DNA from: Tsukamurella sp. PLM1
GTDB taxonomy: Bacteria > Actinomycetota > Actinomycetes > Mycobacteriales > Mycobacteriaceae
DNA: 64,000 bases
Reading direction: 5' to 3'
NCBI RefSeq assembly: GCF_023168325.1
Contig: NZ_AP025688.1
Span: 2,542,001-2,606,000 of the forward strand
Shown here: piece by piece, positions 11,827 through 20,084 of the stretch
Layout of the letters: every line of letters starts with the position of its first letter
Position numbering within the stretch: the stretch's first letter is position 1
Program-made: the position numbers and the translations under genes
Notes under the pieces: model-generated
What the model saw: the letters and a program-made list of their open reading frames with translations, nothing else
The model's database searches: none
Told to the model about the DNA's origin: nothing

Positions 11827-12609
11827 ATGACCACCGAATCCCGGTTCGCCCGCGGCACGTTCCTGCCGAACCCCGAGGCGGCGCGCCCGTCGGCGATGCT
11901 GGCGGCGCAGACCCGCCTGGAGTTGACGCTGCTGCTGCGCAACGGCGAGCAGCTCCTGCTGACGATGTTCATCCCCATCGCCCTGCTCGTGGGGCTCACG
12001 GTGCTCCCGATCGGCGGGGAGGCCACTCGGATCGAGTACCTGGTGCCCGCGATCATGGCGGTGGCCGTGATGTCGACGGCGTTCACCGGTCAGGCGATCG
12101 CGGTGGGCTTCGATCGGCGCTACGGGGCGCTCAAGCGGCTCGGCGCCACCCCGCTGCCCCGGTGGGGTGTGATCGCGGGCAAGACGTGCGCGGTGATCCT
12201 GGTGGTGGTGCTGCAGGCAGTGATCCTCAGCGGGTTCGGGATCGCGCTGGGCTGGCGCCCCGGGCCTTTGGGCCTGCTGCTGTGGGTACCGCTGCTGGCG
12301 CTGGGCGTGTTCGCGTTCGCGTCGCTGGGGCTGCTGCTGGGCGGCACTCTCAAGGCGGAGGTCGTGCTCGCGCTGGCGAACCTGCTGTGGTTCGCGCTCG
12401 GCGCGATCGGCTCGCTCGTGGTGGCGCACGAGCACGTGCCCGACACAGTCGTGCAGATCGCGCGCGTGGCACCGTCGGGCGCACTGATCGAGGCGCTGAC
12501 CCGAGCGAGCGAGTCCGGCGCCGTCGACTGGTTCGGCGTCGCCGTGCTGCTCGTGTGGGGTGCCGTCGGGGCCACCGCCGCGGTGCGCCTGTTCCGCTTC
12601 GTCGATTAA
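11827..12609 (+). CDS. ABC-2 type exporter, membrane subunit
   Basis: A permease of 260 residues with about six transmembrane segments, e.g. LLLTMFIPIALLVGLTVLPI, YLVPAIMAVAVMSTAF and LLLWVPLLALGVFAFASL, and the ABC-2 motif YGALKRLGATPLPRW between helices two and three. It pairs with the adjacent ATPase. Order and type match Rv1457c. No substrate can be assigned. Confidence 0.85.
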   Translation: MTTESRFARGTFLPNPEAARPSAMLAAQTRLELTLLLRNGEQLLLTMFIPIALLVGLTVLPIGGEATRIEYLVPAIMAVAVMSTAFTGQAIAVGFDRRYGALKRLGATPLPRWGVIAGKTCAVILVVVLQAVILSGFGIALGWRPGPLGLLLWVPLLALGVFAFASLGLLLGGTLKAEVVLALANLLWFALGAIGSLVVAHEHVPDTVVQIARVAPSGALIEALTRASESGAVDWFGVAVLLVWGAVGATAAVRLFRFVD

Positions 12610-12634
12610 TTCGTTCGCACACCATTCGCACCGG

Positions 12635-13846
12635 GTGATACATCTGGGCGATGTCCGATTCACCGGAGCGCCGGTCTCCCTGCCCGCCTGGCTCCTCGCG
12701 CTGCTCGGCGCGTGCCTGGTGCTGTACACCGACGACTACGTGATCGCCGGGATCCTTCCCGAGGTCTCCGCCGACCTCGCGGTCAGCGAGGCCACCGCGG
12801 GCCAGCTGATCACCGTGTTCTCGCTGACGGTCGCGGTCGCAGCCCCTTCGCCGCGGTGGCGCTCATTCGAGTACCGCGGCGCGCGCTGTTCGCCACCGGA
12901 CTCGCGGTGTTCGTCGCGGCCAACACGGCCGCCGCCTTCGCGCCGAGCTATCCCGCGTTGTTCGCCCTGCGGATCGTTGCGGCGCTCGCGGCGGCGAGCG
13001 TCACCCCGTCGGTGTTCGCGTTCGCAGCGGAGCAGGCTCCACCCGACCGGACGGGGCGGTTCATCGCCGTGGTCGCGCTCGGCGTGACCGGGTCGATCGC
13101 GCTCGGCGTGCCCGTGGGCGCATGGATCGGCGGACAGTGGGGCTGGCGCGCGACCTTCGCGACGATGGCCGCCGCCGGCGTGGTGGCCCTGGTCGCCCTG
13201 CTGGCGACGCTCCCGCGCGACGAGCCCCACGCGACGTGCCGTCGCTGGGTGAGCAACTCCGGACGTTGCGCGCCGCGCCGGTCTCGCTCGGGCTCCTCGC
13301 GAACACCGCGCTGATGACGGGCTCGATGATGATGCTCACCTACCTCGCGCCGGTGCTGGCGGAGACCGCTTCCGCAGGCGTCGGACAGCGCGCCGTGACG
13401 TTCAGCCTCTCCGGCGTCGCCGGAATGGTCGGCATCTGGCTCGGCGGCGTCGCGGTGGACAGGTGGGGCGCGGACCGGACCCTGACGGTCGGCATCGCCG
13501 GGATCGGCGCCTCGATGGTGTGCCTGTGGCTGCTGTGGTTGGCACGTCCGGTGCCCTTCGCGGTCCTCCTGGCCCTGGGGACCGTGTGGGGCGGGCTGTC
13601 CTTCTTGAACTCCCCGCGATCCAGGCCCGGCTGTACGCCCTCGCCGGGCCTGTCGCTCCGCAGGCGCTGGCCCTGAACACCTCGGGGACCTACCTCGGGG
13701 TGGCCGCGGGCGGCGCGATCGGTGGGGCGCTCCTCGCGACGGCTGGCGTCGGGGCGCTCCCACTGGTCGCGGCGGCGTTCAGCGTGGCGGCGCTCCTCCT
13801 GCTCCGGATCGCGGCCGCGACGCACCACACCTCCGACGCGCTGTAG
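12635..13846 (+). CDS. MFS transporter (drug:H+ antiporter type), frameshifted
   Basis: A 12-helix major facilitator of about 400 residues. Pieces in order: ACLVLYTDDYVIAGILPEVS (helix 1), SPFAAVALIRVPRRALFATG (loop 2-3), AEQAPPDRTGRFIAVVALGV and GVPVGAWIGGQWGWRATF (motif C region), ALMTGSMMMLTYLAPVLAET, and SGTYLGVAAGGAIGGALLAT. They lie in successive frames with breaks near 12840, 13240 and 13610, each repairable by one base. GTG 12635 is in frame with helix 1; ATG 12651 is in another frame and could be the start if a further shift lies nearby. DHA-type (AraJ/Cmx-like) efflux is likely, substrate unknown. Confidence 0.7.
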
Positions 13847-13869
13847 TAGACAGCCGGCCGTCGCGTAGC

Positions 13870-14850
13870 ATGACCCGCGTGTACCAGCTCTTCCTGCGCC
13901 TCGTCGATCGCCTGCCGCTCCCCAGCGCGAAGGCGCAGCAGCGGTTCGCGCTCGCCGCGCTGCTGTCCCAGGCACTGATCGCCGTCACCGGTTCGGTGGT
14001 CCGGGTCACGGGGTCCGGCCTGGGATGCCCCACCTGGCCCAAGTGCTTCGACGACTCCCTTCTGCCGATCCCGCAGGACGAGGTGCCGTGGTGGCACCAG
14101 GCCATCGAGTTCGGGAACCGGCAGATCGCGGTGTGGATCGTGGTCACCACGTCGGTCGCGATCGTCCTCGCGGTGACGCGGGCGCGCCGCCGCCGCGAGA
14201 TCCTGGTCTACGCGTGGATCATGCCGCTGTCGACGTTCGCGCAGGGCGTCCTCGGCGGCATCACCGTGCTCACCGGCCTGCGCTGGTGGGTCGTCGGCGC
14301 GCACATGCTGGTCTCGTGCGCGATGGTGTGGCTCGCCGCCACCCTGTACGCGAAGGTCGGGGAACCGGACGACGGTGCCGACATCGCGGCCGCGCCCGCC
14401 GGCGCACGGCGCCTGGTGGCGTCCTCCGCGGTGGTCATGAGTCTCGTCCTGGCCGCCGGCGTCGTGGTCACCGCCGCCGGCCCGCACGCGGGCGACCGCA
14501 CCAATCCCAAGGCCATCGACCGCCTCGACGTGTCGATCCCGCTGCTGTCCTCGCTGCACGGCGCGCTGGTCGCGGTGTACGTGGCGCTGCTGGTCGCGGC
14601 GGCCGTGCTGATCTCCCGCGGGCCGTCGAGCGAGGCCGTGCGGCGCCGGGTGAAGATCGTGTTCGTCGTGGTCGCCGCGCAGTCGCTCATCGGCGTGGTC
14701 CAGTACTTCACCGGCGTCCCGGCGCTGCTGGTGGTGCTGCACGTGGCGGGCGCGATGTCGGTCATCGCCGAGACCGCGATCCTGTACCGGCTGATGTCCG
14801 CGCGGGTGGTGCGCGGTTCGGACCGCACGACCGATAAGCTGGCCGCATGA
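13870..14850 (+). CDS. ctaA: Heme A synthase CtaA (COX15)
   Basis: A membrane monooxygenase of 326 residues that oxidises heme O to heme A for cytochrome aa3 oxidase. The family signature GSVVRVTGSGLGCPTWPKC sits after the first helix, with the conserved Cys pair region. It has eight hydrophobic segments, with a second heme region at LSSLHGALVAVYVALL and VLHVAGAMSVIAETAIL carrying conserved His. The enzyme acts after CtaB, encoded about 5 kb away. Corresponds to Rv1456c. The 3' end overlaps the next gene by four bases. Confidence 0.9.
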   Translation: MTRVYQLFLRLVDRLPLPSAKAQQRFALAALLSQALIAVTGSVVRVTGSGLGCPTWPKCFDDSLLPIPQDEVPWWHQAIEFGNRQIAVWIVVTTSVAIVLAVTRARRRREILVYAWIMPLSTFAQGVLGGITVLTGLRWWVVGAHMLVSCAMVWLAATLYAKVGEPDDGADIAAAPAGARRLVASSAVVMSLVLAAGVVVTAAGPHAGDRTNPKAIDRLDVSIPLLSSLHGALVAVYVALLVAAAVLISRGPSSEAVRRRVKIVFVVVAAQSLIGVVQYFTGVPALLVVLHVAGAMSVIAETAILYRLMSARVVRGSDRTTDKLAA

Positions 14851-15140
14851 GTGACCAGGCACCCGGCAACGTCGTCTCCCGTCTGAAGGCCTTCGCCGCC
14901 AAGCACGACGGCGCGAAGGCCGTGCTGCAGAACATGGGCGAGGAGGGCGTGCGCATCACCCTCGTCGGCGGCGACGGGATCATGGGCGACCAGATCGTCG
15001 CGAACCCCGCGCAGGCGAAGGACGCCGCCGAGAAGGCCGGTCTCGACACCTCCGAGTGGGACCGCGAGTTGGTCAGCAAGGCCACCACGGAGCCCGGCCA
15101 CCACGAGCGGATGGCGGGCTACCGGGCGTCGTCCCGCTAG
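14847..15140 (+). CDS. Small conserved protein of unknown function
   Basis: A 97-residue soluble protein translationally coupled to ctaA through an ATGA overlap. It contains FAAKHDGAKAVLQNMGEEGV, then VRITLVGGDGIMGDQIVANP. No known domain is recognised. The sequence is charged and without a signal peptide or membrane segment, so a cytoplasmic role is likely. Linkage to ctaA suggests, but does not prove, a link to heme or oxidase maturation. Confidence 0.55.
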   Translation: MSDQAPGNVVSRLKAFAAKHDGAKAVLQNMGEEGVRITLVGGDGIMGDQIVANPAQAKDAAEKAGLDTSEWDRELVSKATTEPGHHERMAGYRASSR

Positions 15141-15174
15141 CGGCCGAGTCGATGACCACCCCACCCCGGGTGGC

Positions 15175-15743
15175 TCAGGAGCGCTCGTACTGCGCCAGGA
15201 TCACCCCGATGTCGAACACGCGGTGCGAGACGAGCTTCCACTGCTGCGGCGCGAAGCCGCCCGCGAACAGCGGGATCCCGTCGCCCGCGGTCACCGGGTA
15301 GATCTTCAGCACCAGCCGGTCGACCTCGGGTGCGAGCGTCGCGGCGAGCTTCCTCCACCGCACAACCAGATGTCGCCGCCTTCCTCCTGCTTGAGCGCGC
15401 GCATGTGCGCGACCGGGTCCTCGGCCACCACCTCGACCTCGGGAAACGCCGCCGGGTCCAGCGACTGCGAGTAGACGACGGTCCGCAGGTGCGGGTACGG
15501 GTCGTTCACGCCGACGTCGGCGCCGATCCGGTAGGTCGCGGACCCCATGACCACCGTGTCCCACTTCGTGAGCGGTGGCGTGATGCCCAGGGCCTCGTGC
15601 AGCGCCGTCGGCAGCCCGTCACCCCACTCCTCGTTCATCTGCCGCGAGTACTCCTCGTCGACGGGGTAGAAGTCGTACTCACCTCCGGGGCCGGCGATCC
15701 GGCCGTCCAGTGACAGCGCGACGTAATAGACGAGTGAACGCAA
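15175..15743 (-). CDS. Dihydrofolate reductase family protein (RibD C-terminal-like), frameshifted
   Basis: A pteridine/flavin-pathway-type reductase fold of about 189 residues. N-terminal SLDGRIAGPGGEYDFYPVD and WDTVVMGSATYRIG match the RibD_C/YwjB-like group of DHFR-related proteins; DIWLCGGG is the nucleotide-binding glycine motif. After it, near 15350, the frame shifts, and KIYPVTAGDGIPLFAGGF followed by VILAQYERS completes the family C-terminus. The TTG at 15741-15743 is chosen as start because GAGGAG lies about 6 bases upstream. The substrate is unknown. It stands alone. Confidence 0.72.
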
Positions 15744-15829
15744 CGAGGGACTCCTCGGTCGACGGGATGTGCGGGCCGGATTCTGCAGCCCCGTCGACCC
15801 TGCCACACCGCGTGCGGTAGAGATGAGGG

Positions 15830-16795
15830 ATGCGCGCGATCACGGTGACACAGCACGGCGGCCCGGAAGTCCTGACCTACGGCGAGGCGCCGGATCCCGT
15901 CCCCGGCCCCGGCCAGGTGCTCGTCCGGACCGGCGCCATCGGGGTCAACTTCATCGACACGTACTTCCGGGAGGGCATGTACCCCACCGCCCTGCCCTAC
16001 GTCCCGGGCAGCGAGGGTTCGGGCACCGTCGTCGCCCTCGGCGAGGGCGTCACGAACCGCGCCGTGGGCGATCGGGTCGCCTGGTGCGACGGCCCGGGGT
16101 CGTACGCCGAGCTCGTGAACGTCCCGGCCGACCGCACCGTCGTCGTGCCCGACGGTGTGCCGCCCGAAGTCGCGGCGTCCGTCCTGCTGCAGGGTATGAC
16201 CGCCCACTACCTGACCCACGACTCGCACCCCGTGCAACCCGGTGACACCGTGCTCGTCCACGCCGGCGCGGGCGGCACCGGACTGCTCGTGACCCAGATG
16301 GCGACCGCCCTGGGCGCCCGCGTTATCACGACGGTCTCAACCGACGAGAAGGAGCGGCTCTCGCGCGCGGCGGGCGCATGGCAGGTGCTGCGCTACGACG
16401 AGGACGTGGCGGCGCGCGTGCGCGAGCTGACGGACGGGGCCGGCGTCGCCGCGGTCTACGACGGCGTCGGCAAGGACACCTTCGAGGCCTCCCTGCTCGC
16501 GACGCGGCACAAGGGGGTCGTCGTGCTGTTCGGCGCCGCGTCCGGGCCCGTCCCGCCCTTCGACCTGCAGCGCCTCAACCCGCTGGGCTCGCTGTTCGTG
16601 CAGCGCCCGACGCTGGCGCATCACGTCGCGACCGCGGAGGACTTCGCGCGGCGCAGCGGCGCCGTTCTCGACGGGCTGCGGGACGGCTCGCTGACCTTCA
16701 CCGTGGGCGTCACGTACCCGCTGGCCGACGCCGCGCGGGCCCACATCGACCTGCAGGCCCGGCGCACCACCGGCTCGGTGGCGCTACTGCCCTGA
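15830..16795 (+). CDS. qor: NADPH:quinone oxidoreductase (MDR family)
   Basis: A zeta-crystallin/QOR-type medium-chain reductase of 321 residues. Its N-terminal GroES-like domain contains VNFIDTYFREGMYPTALPYV, and its Rossmann motif is VHAGAGGTGLLVTQMATALG. No zinc-ligand cysteine cluster is seen, as expected for QOR. It reduces quinones with NADPH in the cytosol. Position and family match Rv1454c. The 3' end overlaps that of the convergent oxidoreductase by 12 bases. Confidence 0.85.
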   Translation: MRAITVTQHGGPEVLTYGEAPDPVPGPGQVLVRTGAIGVNFIDTYFREGMYPTALPYVPGSEGSGTVVALGEGVTNRAVGDRVAWCDGPGSYAELVNVPADRTVVVPDGVPPEVAASVLLQGMTAHYLTHDSHPVQPGDTVLVHAGAGGTGLLVTQMATALGARVITTVSTDEKERLSRAAGAWQVLRYDEDVAARVRELTDGAGVAAVYDGVGKDTFEASLLATRHKGVVVLFGAASGPVPPFDLQRLNPLGSLFVQRPTLAHHVATAEDFARRSGAVLDGLRDGSLTFTVGVTYPLADAARAHIDLQARRTTGSVALLP

Positions 16796-18082
16796 CGGGG
16801 CGAGGGCGGCGGCACCGTCGGACGGACGGGACGCGAGCCAGCGGCGGTACCGGCCCAGCGCCCCGCGCACGACGACCAGGTCGCGCACCAGCGCGAACAC
16901 CGGGAGCACGCCGGGGCGAGGATCGCGGCCGGCGGCCATCCGGCGCAACTGGTACCGCACCTGCGCCATCGACGTCATCGAGGCGAGCGGCTTGTTCTTC
17001 CAGGTCACGGGCCGCAACGTCCCGACGGTGCCGTGCCCGGCCCGCCAGCGGGACGGCAGGTCGGGGGTGAGCGACAGCGCGGTGCCGATGCCGACGAGCG
17101 CGACGTTCTCGGCGAGGACGGCATCGGCGGTCTCGCGACGGGTGATGCCGCCGGTGAGCATGAGCGGGACCTCACTGGTCACCGCGAGGTCGGCGGCGAG
17201 CTCGAGGAAGTAGGCCTCACGCGCGACGCTGCGGGCGTCGCCGGGGCGGCCGTCCGTGGCCGGCGCGGTCGAGCGGCCGGTCATCGCCGGGCTCTCGTAG
17301 CTGCCGCCGGAGATCTCGATCAGGTCGACGCCGAGCGGGACGAGCATCGCGATGACGGCCTGGGCATCGGTGGCGTCGAAGCCGCCGCGCTGGAAGTCCG
17401 CGGAGTTCAGCTTCACGGCGACGGCGAAGCCCGGCGCGACCTCGGCGCGGATCGCGCGGACCGTCTCCAGCAACAGCCGCGCGCGGTTCTCCAGCGCGCC
17501 GCCCCACTGGTCGTCGCGCGTGTTGACCAGCGGAGAAAGGAACTGCGAGAGCAGGTACCCGTGCGCGGCGTGCACCTCGACACCGTCGAATCCCGCCTCT
17601 TCGGCCCGGCGCGCCGTCGTGGCGAAGCGGGCGATCGTCGCGCGGATCTGCGCCTCCGTCATCGCCGTCGGGGTGCCGAACCGCTTCGACAGGGCGCTGC
17701 CGAGGTCGACGGACTTCGCCGACGGGCCCCAGGTGACGCCGGGCATGTCGGACTGCACCTGGCGGCCGGGGTGGCTGATCTGCATCCAGATCCGCGCGCC
17801 GCCGGCATGTGCGGCTGCGGCCCACGCGCGGAACGGCTCGATCGGCGAGAGTGCGTCGAGCACGATCGCGCCCGGCCCGGTGAGCGCCTCGGCGTGCACC
17901 ATCACGTTGCCGGTGATGAGCAGCCCGGTTCCGCCGGCGCCCCAGCGCCGGTAGAGCTCGACGGTGCGCCCGTCGGGCGCCTGATCCGCCCCGGCGAGGC
18001 CCTCCTCCATGGCGGCCTTCGCGATGCGATTGGGCAGGACCGCGCCGGAGCGCAGCGTGAGCGGGGAGAACAGGTCGGACAC
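16784..18082 (-). CDS. NADH:flavin oxidoreductase, Old Yellow Enzyme family
   Basis: An FMN-dependent ene-reductase-type TIM barrel of about 432 residues. It shows LRSGAVLPNRIAKAAMEEGL, the substrate-binding HGYLLSQFLSPLVNTRDDQW (VHAAHGYL) and FMN-phosphate-binding motifs near MLTGGITRRETADAV. GTG 18080-18082 (MSDLFSPLTLRSG) is chosen; an upstream ATG at 18107-18109 would run through the operator. It is divergent from a TetR gene across a 101-base region with repeated operator-like sequences, so it is probably repressed by that TetR. The physiological substrate is unknown. Confidence 0.85.
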   Translation of the reverse strand: MSDLFSPLTLRSGAVLPNRIAKAAMEEGLAGADQAPDGRTVELYRRWGAGGTGLLITGNVMVHAEALTGPGAIVLDALSPIEPFRAWAAAAHAGGARIWMQISHPGRQVQSDMPGVTWGPSAKSVDLGSALSKRFGTPTAMTEAQIRATIARFATTARRAEEAGFDGVEVHAAHGYLLSQFLSPLVNTRDDQWGGALENRARLLLETVRAIRAEVAPGFAVAVKLNSADFQRGGFDATDAQAVIAMLVPLGVDLIEISGGSYESPAMTGRSTAPATDGRPGDARSVAREAYFLELAADLAVTSEVPLMLTGGITRRETADAVLAENVALVGIGTALSLTPDLPSRWRAGHGTVGTLRPVTWKNKPLASMTSMAQVRYQLRRMAAGRDPRPGVLPVFALVRDLVVVRGALGRYRRWLASRPSDGAAALAPSGQ

Positions 18083-18112
18083 GGGAACGCCTCTCGTCGA
18101 AGTAAGCATCGC

Positions 18113-18177
18113 TCACATCATGTGAACGCTGCTAACACTAGAGCGTCATGTAAGCGGTGTCAACACTGCGGTAGATT
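18113..18177. promoter_or_regulatory. TetR operator pair and likely leaderless tetR promoter
   Basis: The region holds a perfect palindrome TCACATCATGTGA (18113-18125) and two imperfect 18-base direct repeats, TGTGAACGCTGCTAACAC (18121-18138) and TGTAAGCGGTGTCAACAC (18149-18166), which agree at 13 of 18 positions and start 28 bases apart. A -10-like TAGATT (18172-18177) ends six bases before the tetR ATG at 18184, so the transcript would begin at or next to that ATG (leaderless). The second repeat would then occupy the -35 to -10 spacer. Confidence 0.5.
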
Positions 18178-18183
18178 GATGCC

Positions 18184-18753
18184 ATGTCCACCACGTACCA
18201 TCACGGCGACCTCCCCGACACCCTGGTCAGCGCCGCGGTCGAGATCCTCGACGAGGAAGGCGGAGCGACGGATCTGTCGCTGCGCGCCGTCGCCCGGCGG
18301 GCCGGTGTCTCGACGGCCGCACCCTATCGACACTTCCCGGATCGGAACGCGCTGATCTCGGCGGTCGCGGCGGTCGGCTACCACGAACTGGCGGCCGCAC
18401 TGATGGAGGCGAGCCCGGCACCGTCGGCGCCCGAGGACCTGGCCGACATAGCCGTGGCGTACGTGGACTTCGCGCTGCAACGCACGGGCCTGTTCCGGGC
18501 GATGTTCGCCGAGCCGTGCGGCACGGATCCCGCGCGCGCGGAGGCCGTGGTGATGATCACCGGGTACCTGAACGCGCTGGTGGCCCGGACCCTCCCGACG
18601 GACGACGCGGAAGCCACGGCGACGGCCGTGTGGGCCCTGGTGCACGGGCTCGCGTTCCTGCACCTCGACGGCAAGCTGGACGCGACGGACCCGGCCGAAG
18701 TGCACCGTCGGGTCCGTGCCACGGTCTCGGCGGCGCTGGGCGGCCGCGCCTGA
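18184..18753 (+). CDS. TetR/AcrR family transcriptional regulator
   Basis: A repressor of 189 residues. The N-terminal DNA-binding domain contains [20 protein letters not shown], then [17 protein letters not shown], the classic TetR helix-turn-helix and following helix. The C-terminal ligand domain resembles the TetR_C_33/WHG type ([26 protein letters not shown]). It most likely controls itself and the divergent Old Yellow Enzyme gene through the repeats between them. The ligand is unknown. Confidence 0.85.
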   Translation: MSTTYHHGDLPDTLVSAAVEILDEEGGATDLSLRAVARRAGVSTAAPYRHFPDRNALISAVAAVGYHELAAALMEASPAPSAPEDLADIAVAYVDFALQRTGLFRAMFAEPCGTDPARAEAVVMITGYLNALVARTLPTDDAEATATAVWALVHGLAFLHLDGKLDATDPAEVHRRVRATVSAALGGRA

Positions 18754-18773
18754 ATCCGGCGCGGCATCAGCCG

Positions 18774-18802
18774 TGAGGCCGCGGGCCGCCCCGCGGACCT
18801 CA
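18774..18802. terminator. Bidirectional hairpin between tetR and ctaB
   Basis: TGAGGCCGCGGG (18774-18785) pairs with CCCGCGGACCTCA (18790-18802), a 12-bp stem with one bulged A and a CCGC loop. It lies between two convergent genes and includes the predicted ctaB stop codon (18800-18802). There is no T tract, which is common for actinobacterial terminators. Confidence 0.5.
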
Positions 18803-19779
18803 GTGCCGAGCAGCTGCCAGACGGTGCTGTAGTTGAGGATCGAGTCCACCGACAGCGCGCAGAACAGCACGGCCAGGTAGTTGTTCGACTGCAGGAACAC
18901 CTTGAGCGGCTTGATCTCCTGCCCCGCCTTGGTCTGCTTGTACAGCTTGTGCACCGCGTACAGGAACCAGCCGCCGCACAGCACGGCGGCGGCCGCGTAC
19001 ACCAGGCCGGCGGCGGGGATCAGCACCAGGGTGGTGATCACGGTGGCCCACGTGTACCAGACCATCTGCCGCGCGACGGTGGTCTCCGGCGCCACGACGG
19101 GCAGCATCGGCACCCCGGCGGCCTTGTAGTCCTCGCGGTAGCGCATGGCCAGCGCCCAGGTGTGCGGCGGCGTCCAGAAGAAGATCACCAGGAACAACAC
19201 CACGGCGGGCCAGGCGATGGTGCCGGTCGCGGCCGCCCAGCCCACCAGGGTGGGCATGCAGCCGGCGGCGCCGCCCCACACCACGTTCTGCGAGGTGCGG
19301 CGCTTGAGCAGCATCGTGTACACGAACAGGTAGAACGCGATCGTGACGAGCACCAGGACCGCCGAGAGCACGTTCGCCATCATCGACAGCCACGCGAACG
19401 ACGCGGCCGCGAGCACCAGGCCGAAGATCAGCGCGTGCCGCACCGGCACCGCATGCCGCGCGAGCGGGCGCCGCTCGGTGCGCTTCATCTTCTGGTCGAT
19501 GTCGGCGTCGGCGACCATGTTGAGCGTGTTCGCGGACGCGGCCCCCAGCCAGCCGCCGAACAGCGTGGACAGGATGAGCGGCAGGTCCACGTGCCCGCGG
19601 TCCGCCAGCAGCATCACGGGAATGGTGGCGACGAGCAGCAACTCGATGACCTTGGGCTTGGTCAGCGCGATGTACGCCAGCACGGTGTGCCAGGCGCGCC
19701 CGGCGAACGAGGCGGGGATCGGCGCGGCCGCCGAGCGAGCGTCAGGGGTGTTCGTCCCGTGCCCACCCTTGAAAACCAT
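18800..19779 (-). CDS. ctaB: Protoheme IX farnesyltransferase (heme O synthase)
   Basis: A UbiA-family prenyltransferase that makes heme O for the aa3 oxidase. Motifs: [18 protein letters not shown], the polyprenyl-PP site [20 protein letters not shown], and [20 protein letters not shown]. It has about nine membrane helices and starts at ATG 19777-19779 with AGGAGAGAG upstream. As written, the frame does not stop but runs on antisense through tetR to 18160. Adding one base at WQLLGT gives a TGA at 18800-18802, inside a terminator hairpin, which I take as the real end (about 326 residues). Confidence 0.85.
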
Positions 19780-20084
19780 CGTGTGCCGCACTCTCTCCTG
19801 ACGGGCCCGGGCTGTACCGGGCACTTATTCATCGCGTCCGGGGCTGACCGGGCGCGCCGCGAGGCAGGCGCCCCACCGCGGGTCGGCGACCGGCGCCGAC
19901 CCCATCTACTACGCCCCATGGTAGTCCTCCGACCCCGCCCGGGAAGAATCGGGATCGGGTCCGCACCGAAACGCCGGGTGATCACCACCGCGCTACCCGA
20001 CAGTTCGCACTGACCGTGCACCGCCGCCGAGTAGGGTTCACACTTGAGCACGCATCCCCACACGACCAGGAGAGCCCTTCCGCC
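19780..20084. promoter_or_regulatory. Divergent intergenic region between ctaB and tkt
   Basis: No gene is seen in these 305 bases. An inverted repeat ACTAC-8 bases-GTAGT (19908-19925) could be an operator. The tkt ribosome site AGGAGA lies at 20068-20073. A TAGGGT at 20031-20036 is a weak -10 candidate for tkt. No repeat, RNA gene or riboswitch is recognised. Confidence 0.35.

Noticed and set aside
10356-12086. A 576-residue minus frame over mptB and the ABC genes
   Set aside because: It overlaps three recognisable plus-strand genes; its composition (Gln/Arg/Glu/Gly) is that of an antisense shadow.
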